A DNA stretch of 64,000 nt from Brachybacterium equifaecis (lineage in GTDB: Bacteria; Actinomycetota; Actinomycetes; Actinomycetales; Dermabacteraceae). Made by a program: the position numbers and the translations under genes. This document shows positions 57,930-64,000 of the stretch, piece by piece; within the stretch, counting starts at the first letter, position 1; the number at the start of each line of letters is the position of its first letter. The DNA lies in contig NZ_JAKNCJ010000001.1 in the NCBI RefSeq assembly GCF_023509525.1, forward strand, positions 1 through 64,000, written 5' to 3'. The notes under the pieces are model-generated. The model was not told the DNA's origin, did not search any database, and was given only the letters and a program-made list of their open reading frames with translations.

Positions 57930-59204
57930 TCAGCCGATCCTGACGACGGCGCCTTCGACGACGCCGCTGGCCTCGTCAGGAGCCACTGCGGCCACTCCGC
58001 GCACAGTTCCCGCCACGCTCACCGAAACACGAGCGAACGAGCCGTCCGACTGTCGCACGTAGATCGCACTGCCGGTGGCATCAGTGGTGATCGCCGTCGA
58101 CGGCACCAGGATCGCGTCGTCGGCGACTCGCTGCTTGATGATCGTGAGGATGAAGTTCTTCCCCTCCCACTCCGGAGGAATCCCGCCCTCCACAGAAACG
58201 GGGATCGTCACGAGCGGCACCTGGCCCGTCGTGGTCGCATCCGCTTCCGCTGGAGCAGCCGCAGGGGCAGGAACCGCACCGAGCACTCCCGTACGGACCT
58301 CTCCCGCGTCGGGGGTGATCGTGACGGCCATGCCCTCGGCGAGCGCGGGCGCATCGATCGCCGGCACGCTGCTGGTCGCTGCGAGATCGGCGCCGGCGAG
58401 CGAGAGGGTGGCATCCTCCGCGAGGGTGGTGCCGACAGCGGGGACGCTCTGGAGGCGCTGGTCGCCGCCGGGGACGACGACCACTTCGGCCATGGGCAGG
58501 ACGAGGTCTCCCGTCACGGGTCCGGCTGCTGCAGCATTCGGCGATGCCGCTGGTGCCGCTGCACCAGCTGCAGTCGGCGTGTTCGAGGCAGCGGGCTGCT
58601 CTGCAGCTGAGTCAGGCTTCAGAGCCGGATAATCGCGTGCGGCATAGAACTTCTCCGTTGCAGTCGCGGTGCGCGCACCGACTCGACCGTACTCAGAGGA
58701 GGGGATCGAGTAACCGAGGTCCCGGAGAGTCTGCTGCCACTGCTCGACATCCGGGCCGGTGTCCCCCACTGCGAGGTCGCGGTAGTAGGGGAAGGTGCCG
58801 AGCACAGCGAAGACGGGTCGACCGTTGAGCTCGATCAGCGGCTGCCCGATGCCGATCGGCGTGCTCGCGCTGAGCGGGTTCCCCGTCACGACGCGCGCGC
58901 CCTCCCGTGTGGGGAGGACGATCTGCTGGGTCTGCGCGGGTCCGATGGCGACGCGCGCGGTAGTGGTGTCCTCGAGCGGCCCCCGGGTGAGAGTCGCGGT
59001 GATCGCCTCAGGGGCAGGCGCCTGCGCGGCCGCCTGCACCTGCTGCGGCGACTGCGTGCGCTGTGCGATAGCCCAGGTCGCCCCGGCGGTCAGCGCCATC
59101 AGCAGCAGGATCGCGACCGGGAGCAGCCAGGACGGGCGGCGGCGCGCAGGCGCCACCTGCGTGTTCTCGCCGCCGCCCGGCGCTGGGATGAGTGACGAGC
59201 TCAC
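57930..59204 (-). CDS. Membrane-fusion-like protein with peptidoglycan-binding domain
   Basis: A 424-residue adaptor-like protein: short cytoplasmic tail, one membrane segment (about 26-46, LLPVAILLLMALTAGATWAI), extracytoplasmic beta/hairpin regions, and a peptidoglycan-binding-type segment around 140-185 (YRDLAVGDTGPDVEQWQQTL, LRDLGYSIP). An Ala/Pro/Thr-rich spacer follows, then a domain reminiscent of the efflux-adaptor beta barrel (GMAVTITPDAGEVRTG and AIYVRQSDGSFARVSV). Such proteins pair with MacB-type ABC exporters in Gram-positives. It overlaps the lipoprotein gene by four bases (GTGA), with GGAGGAG before its GTG start. Confidence 0.85.
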   Translation of the reverse strand: MSSSLIPAPGGGENTQVAPARRRPSWLLPVAILLLMALTAGATWAIAQRTQSPQQVQAAAQAPAPEAITATLTRGPLEDTTTARVAIGPAQTQQIVLPTREGARVVTGNPLSASTPIGIGQPLIELNGRPVFAVLGTFPYYRDLAVGDTGPDVEQWQQTLRDLGYSIPSSEYGRVGARTATATEKFYAARDYPALKPDSAAEQPAASNTPTAAGAAAPAASPNAAAAGPVTGDLVLPMAEVVVVPGGDQRLQSVPAVGTTLAEDATLSLAGADLAATSSVPAIDAPALAEGMAVTITPDAGEVRTGVLGAVPAPAAAPAEADATTTGQVPLVTIPVSVEGGIPPEWEGKNFILTIIKQRVADDAILVPSTAITTDATGSAIYVRQSDGSFARVSVSVAGTVRGVAAVAPDEASGVVEGAVVRIG

Positions 59205-60100
59205 CGCTCCTCCGCCAGGACCGCGGTCGCCTCATCGATCTTCGCCTGGTTCTTCGCGCGCTCCTCCTCGAGGTGCGCCCGGTTCGCATCGAGGAGCTTC
59301 GACTCGGCCTCCCATTCGAGGTCGTACCGCTTCTGCGAGTAGCCGGAGGAGTCCCTGCATTCCGCGTCGGCGATGGCGAGCTCGATCTCGCGGGGCGTCG
59401 GCGCCGAGCGGGCCACACCGTCTCCACTGAGGTCTAGACCGGACTCCGTCATTGCAATGAGAGGAAAATCCTCTGGCCCATCCGAAAGCCCTGGCACCCC
59501 TTGGGGCTCCATGCACTTTCGCCATGCGCCGCGCACGTCGGCGAGCGCTCCCGACGACTCTACCTGATGCGCTGCTTCCACCGAGAGCCACATAGAGGAT
59601 TTGTCATCACTGCTTGCATCACTCGCGAGCAATCCATCAAACTCGGCCGAGCAGCTATCGAATGCAGCCTGAGCAGGTTCACCAAACTGCTGAATGAGCA
59701 CGCCGAAAGAGTCTCCTGGGTCCACATAGGCAAACTCTGGAAGCATGGATGCATCGTGATATCCGTACTTCTCAGCAATCTCGCGATCGAAGAGTTTATA
59801 CCCGACGATGTTTCGCGTGGGGTCGACTGGAGCCGCGAACCCAACGGGAACCTCGGGGCCCGGAAAGCCCGCGCCTGTCATGCAGCTCGACATCGATACA
59901 AGCCATGCTTCTCGAGGCACCGCACTCTGCGCCACCTCAAGATAGGAATCGAGCGGCATGGACCACTGGGCGACGTCCTTCGAGCCCTGAGGGGTAGTGG
60001 CGAGCTCACCCCTCTCGCTAGGGGTTCCTGCACAGGCCGAGACGGCGACTGCAAGAATGCATGCCGCCGCCCCGGAAGCGAGAAAGTTCCTCACGCTCAC
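59201..60100 (-). CDS. Secreted lipoprotein of unknown function
   Basis: A 299-residue protein with a type II signal peptide: basic start, hydrophobic core and lipobox in ACILAVAVSACAG, cleaved before Cys23. The mature part resembles no family I can name; it has four cysteines after the lipidated one (SSCMTGAG, DSCSAEF, RKCMEPQG, DAECRDSS) and a C-terminal helix rich in Glu/Lys/Ala that may be a coiled coil. GTGA overlaps with both the I36-like gene and the adaptor gene indicate coupling. Its DNA is less GC-rich around 59,450-60,100 than neighbouring genes. It may act as a receptor or protective protein for the secreted product. Confidence 0.75.
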   Translation of the reverse strand: MSVRNFLASGAAACILAVAVSACAGTPSERGELATTPQGSKDVAQWSMPLDSYLEVAQSAVPREAWLVSMSSCMTGAGFPGPEVPVGFAAPVDPTRNIVGYKLFDREIAEKYGYHDASMLPEFAYVDPGDSFGVLIQQFGEPAQAAFDSCSAEFDGLLASDASSDDKSSMWLSVEAAHQVESSGALADVRGAWRKCMEPQGVPGLSDGPEDFPLIAMTESGLDLSGDGVARSAPTPREIELAIADAECRDSSGYSQKRYDLEWEAESKLLDANRAHLEEERAKNQAKIDEATAVLAEER

Positions 60101-60552
60101 TGGAATTTCACAGACTCCGCATTGTCGTTCCGCCAGTCTGTGTAGCCCGGCTCAGTCGCACCCTTCGCCAAGCAGAACTTGCTTCCCGTGTATGCGACTT
60201 CGGTATAGAAGCAGACACTCTTGCCGCTGGTTCCATTGTTGGCAAACGACGAACCGGTATTGAGACCCGTATCGCTCGTGTCGGAGCGATACTTCCCCGT
60301 GTTGAGGTAAGCATAGCCGTTCTGGAAGTTGATGCGGTAGGCCTGCACATCCCAGGACTCGTAGTCGTAGTCCTTCCACATGCAACCGTAGGTAGAGGGG
60401 CATGTTGACTTCCGCCCCGGATCCTGGCCCGGGTACGTGCTGTACGCCTGAGCGGAGACCACCGCTCCACCCATCACCATGGATCCCGCCGCGAGCGCAA
60501 GGGCTTTCCGATCTTCATAGGGAACTCCTTCGTTCCGCCCCCCCCGATGCAT
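60097..60552 (-). CDS. Secreted I36/crystallin-like protein, probably frameshifted at its start
   Basis: The mature region (about 115 residues) resembles peptidase-inhibitor family I36 and beta-gamma-crystallin-like secreted proteins: CPSTYGCMWKDYDY near its start and SVCFYTEVAYTGSKFCLAKG later, ending NDNAESVKF. The open frame starts at a poor ATG (60552) beside a run of eight G. A much better start exists at 60518 (AAGGAG six bases upstream) reading MKIGK, but it is one base out of frame; joined to the main frame it would give a textbook signal peptide, MKIGKALALAAGSMVMGG..., ending SAQA. One missing base near 60501-60515 explains this. The gene may be inactive, or the assembly wrong here. 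Confidence 0.7.
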   Translation of the reverse strand: MHRGGRNEGVPYEDRKALALAAGSMVMGGAVVSAQAYSTYPGQDPGRKSTCPSTYGCMWKDYDYESWDVQAYRINFQNGYAYLNTGKYRSDTSDTGLNTGSSFANNGTSGKSVCFYTEVAYTGSKFCLAKGATEPGYTDWRNDNAESVKFQ

Positions 60553-60682
60553 CGCAGCGGCTCAAGAGGAGCATGGCTAGATTCTGGCAGTGACCAATTA
60601 GGCCAGGGAGCCATGCGAGCCATTCGTTACCGATTTGTTACCTTCCCCCACGGGGATGGGGACGAGCCCAGGCCCGCTCGAC
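60553..60682. other. Upstream region of the I36/ABC cassette
   Basis: These 130 bases lie between the folP stop and the cassette. They contain a direct repeat (see separate entry) and an AT-rich stretch near 60584-60600 read leftward as CCTAATTGGTCA. No clear -35/-10 pair with 16-18 spacing was found. No obvious strong terminator for folP is visible, so read-through from folE-folP into the cassette is possible. Confidence 0.4.
60626..60642. promoter_or_regulatory. Direct repeat upstream of the cassette
   Basis: GTTACC occurs at 60626-60631 and 60637-60642, with a period of 11 bases, about one helical turn. On the other strand it reads GGTAACAAATCGGTAACGAAT. Spacing of one turn is typical for dimeric response-regulator sites. 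It lies about 110 bases upstream of the likely start at 60518. No cognate regulator is encoded in the cassette. Confidence 0.3.
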
Positions 60683-61534
60683 TCATAAGCCGGCGCTCGG
60701 AAGGCTCACCCGCCCCGCCACCCGCGCCGCCGCTACCGATCCCGGGACCTCGTGCACCCGCACGGCCCACGCCTCGTGCAGAGCCGAATACGTCGTCACG
60801 GCGGCGGTGGCGGCGTCGCGGTCGACGTCCAGCGCGCCGAGGAAGCGCTTGCGGCTCGCGCCGATGAGGATCGGAAGGCCGTGGCTGCGCATCGCCTCCC
60901 AGTCGCGCAGCACCTCCCAGTTCTGCTCCCCCGACTTCGAGAAGCCGAGGCCGGGATCGACCACGAGGAGCTCGTCCTCGACTCCCGCAGTGCGCAGCGC
61001 ATCGAGCTGCGCGGCGAGCTCGCGCGCGCTGTCCCGGGCGACGTCCTCGTACGAGTCGAGCGCGTTCATCACGTCGCTGTGGCCGCGCCAGTGCATGGCG
61101 ACGAAGACGGGCGGCGCACCGAGGCGCGTGCGGGCCTCGGCAGCGGTGGCGGCCATCGCGGGATCGGCCTGCCCGGCGGAGACGTCGTTGATGATCAGGG
61201 CGCCCGCGGCGACGGATTCGGCGGCGACGGCCGCGCGCATCGTGTCCACGCTGACGGCGATGCCCTCGCCCGCGAGGGCTGCGACCACCGGGATCACGCG
61301 GCGCAACTCCTCGGCCTCGCTGACCCGCTCGGCTCCCGGGCGGGTGGACTCCCCGCCCACGTCGACGACCGCCGCGCCCTGGCGGGCGAGCAGTCGCCCG
61401 TGGGCGAGGGCGCGCTCCAGATCGTCGTGCGCACCCCCGTCGGAGAAGGAATCGGGGGTGACGTTCAGGATCCCCATCACCAGGGTCTCCTCGCGCTCGA
61501 GGTCGCGCGGCAATCCGCAGGGACGGCGGATCAT
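60683..61534 (-). CDS. folP: Dihydropteroate synthase
   Basis: A 283-residue TIM-barrel enzyme that joins the pterin from FolK to p-aminobenzoate; it is the sulfonamide target. Signatures: VMGILNVTPDSFSDGG near the start, VDVGGESTRPGAERVSEAEE, VSVDTMRAAVA and the late ILIGASRKRFLG. It follows folE by four bases. In related actinobacteria folP is next to folB-folK; here a 4.6-kb exporter cassette lies between them. Confidence 0.95.
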   Translation of the reverse strand: MIRRPCGLPRDLEREETLVMGILNVTPDSFSDGGAHDDLERALAHGRLLARQGAAVVDVGGESTRPGAERVSEAEELRRVIPVVAALAGEGIAVSVDTMRAAVAAESVAAGALIINDVSAGQADPAMAATAAEARTRLGAPPVFVAMHWRGHSDVMNALDSYEDVARDSARELAAQLDALRTAGVEDELLVVDPGLGFSKSGEQNWEVLRDWEAMRSHGLPILIGASRKRFLGALDVDRDAATAAVTTYSALHEAWAVRVHEVPGSVAAARVAGRVSLPSAGL

Positions 61535-61538
61535 CCGC

Positions 61539-62099
61539 TCAGCCCCGCATGATGAGGCTCATCGCCTCCGAGCGCGTCGGCCCATTGCGGAGGATCCCCC
61601 GCACAGCGGAGGTGACGGTCTGGGAGCCCTCGGCGCGCACGCCGCGCATCGACATGCAGGAGTGCTCGGCCTCGAGCACCACGATCGCGCCCGCCGCATG
61701 GAGCTCCTCCATCAGGGCGTCCGCGATCTGGCTGGTGATGCGCTCCTGCACCTGGGGGCGGCGCGCATACACGTGCACGAGGCGCGCGAGCTTCGACAGT
61801 CCCGTCACTCCGCCCTCGCCGGGGATGTACCCCACGTGCGCCTGGCCGGTGAACGGCAGCAGGTGATGCTCGCACATCGAGGAGAAGCGGATGTCGCGCA
61901 CGAGCACGAGCTCCTGGTGGTCGATGTCCCCGAAGGTCACCGACAGCGGCTCGTGAGGATCCTGCGCGAGGCCCTCGAAGACCTCCGCATACATGCGCGC
62001 CACCCGCCCGGGGGTGCCGCGCAGCCCGTCGCGATCAGGGTCCTCGCCGATGCCCGCGAGGATCTCGCGCACGGCCGCCTCGATCCGGGGCAGATCCAT
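61539..62099 (-). CDS. folE: GTP cyclohydrolase I
   Basis: A 186-residue enzyme that opens GTP to dihydroneopterin triphosphate, the first step of folate synthesis. Zinc ligands are visible in [12 protein letters not shown] and in the later [10 protein letters not shown]; the substrate block [20 protein letters not shown] lies between. The ATG at 62099 gives [14 protein letters not shown], the usual N-terminus. It starts 13 bases after ftsH and is followed by folP, a conserved ftsH-folE-folP order. Confidence 0.95.
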   Translation of the reverse strand: MDLPRIEAAVREILAGIGEDPDRDGLRGTPGRVARMYAEVFEGLAQDPHEPLSVTFGDIDHQELVLVRDIRFSSMCEHHLLPFTGQAHVGYIPGEGGVTGLSKLARLVHVYARRPQVQERITSQIADALMEELHAAGAIVVLEAEHSCMSMRGVRAEGSQTVTSAVRGILRNGPTRSEAMSLIMRG

Positions 62100-62112
62100 G
62101 CCCGCGCCCCTC

Positions 62113-64000
<1,888 letters not shown>

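Overview
This is high-GC actinobacterial chromosome, almost entirely coding, without recognisable insertion sequences, prophage genes or CRISPR arrays. The partial 16S gene at the left edge, the Lsr2-LysS-PanC-Fol-FtsH and Mfd-Eno-FtsB-DUF501-Ppx gene orders, a Pmt mannosyltransferase and a SepX/GlpR-type divisome protein all point to Actinomycetota. The short 16S stretch and overall gene content suggest Dermabacteraceae, for example Brachybacterium; the genus is an inference.

Layout. Bases 1-93 are the 5' end of a 16S rRNA gene read leftward, with a long leader and a candidate promoter near 500-536. From 708 to about 10.9 kb lie menaquinone (menG), serine (serC), purine uptake and amino-sugar catabolism (NCS2 permease, nagB), NADH dehydrogenase (ndh), polyphosphate (ppx), division (ftsB) and glycolysis (eno) genes. 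From 11 to 20.7 kb is the conserved mazG-mfd-pth-rplY and prs-glmU block ending in tRNA-Gln, with a DoxX gene between. From 20.9 to 32.4 kb are TetR, MarR and ABC-F genes, a corA-rsmA-tatD operon, rpmF, rsmI, pmt and malQ. From 32.5 to 44 kb are luxS, a LysR-effector-domain protein, tRNA-Ala, the sepX/glpR-rimJ pair facing 5-FCL-fmdB-SAF-mscL, then mutY, argA-dedA and clpC. From 44 to 64 kb are mqo-galM, then the long leftward series lsr2 / lysS / panC / DUF2520 / two PH-domain proteins / acyltransferase / DUF3180 / folB-folK / folP / folE / ftsH.

The most unusual part is 55.97-60.55 kb. A tightly coupled four-gene operon (secreted I36/crystallin-like protein, lipoprotein, peptidoglycan-binding membrane-fusion protein, MacB-type ABC exporter) separates folBK from folP. 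Its upstream half is visibly less GC-rich than its surroundings, and the first gene looks broken by a one-base frameshift at the start of its signal peptide. It may be an acquired secreted-protein/export module.

Other recurring patterns: about a dozen genes have a TANNNT hexamer 6-7 bases before the start codon and little or no Shine-Dalgarno signal, as expected for leaderless mRNAs. Two short-period tandem arrays lie just upstream of probable promoters (luxS, mutY). The mqo gene is preceded by a large nested inverted repeat. Many gene pairs overlap by 4 bases (ATGA or GTGA), suggesting translational coupling. All assignments come from reading the sequence and remembered family features; no database search was run.
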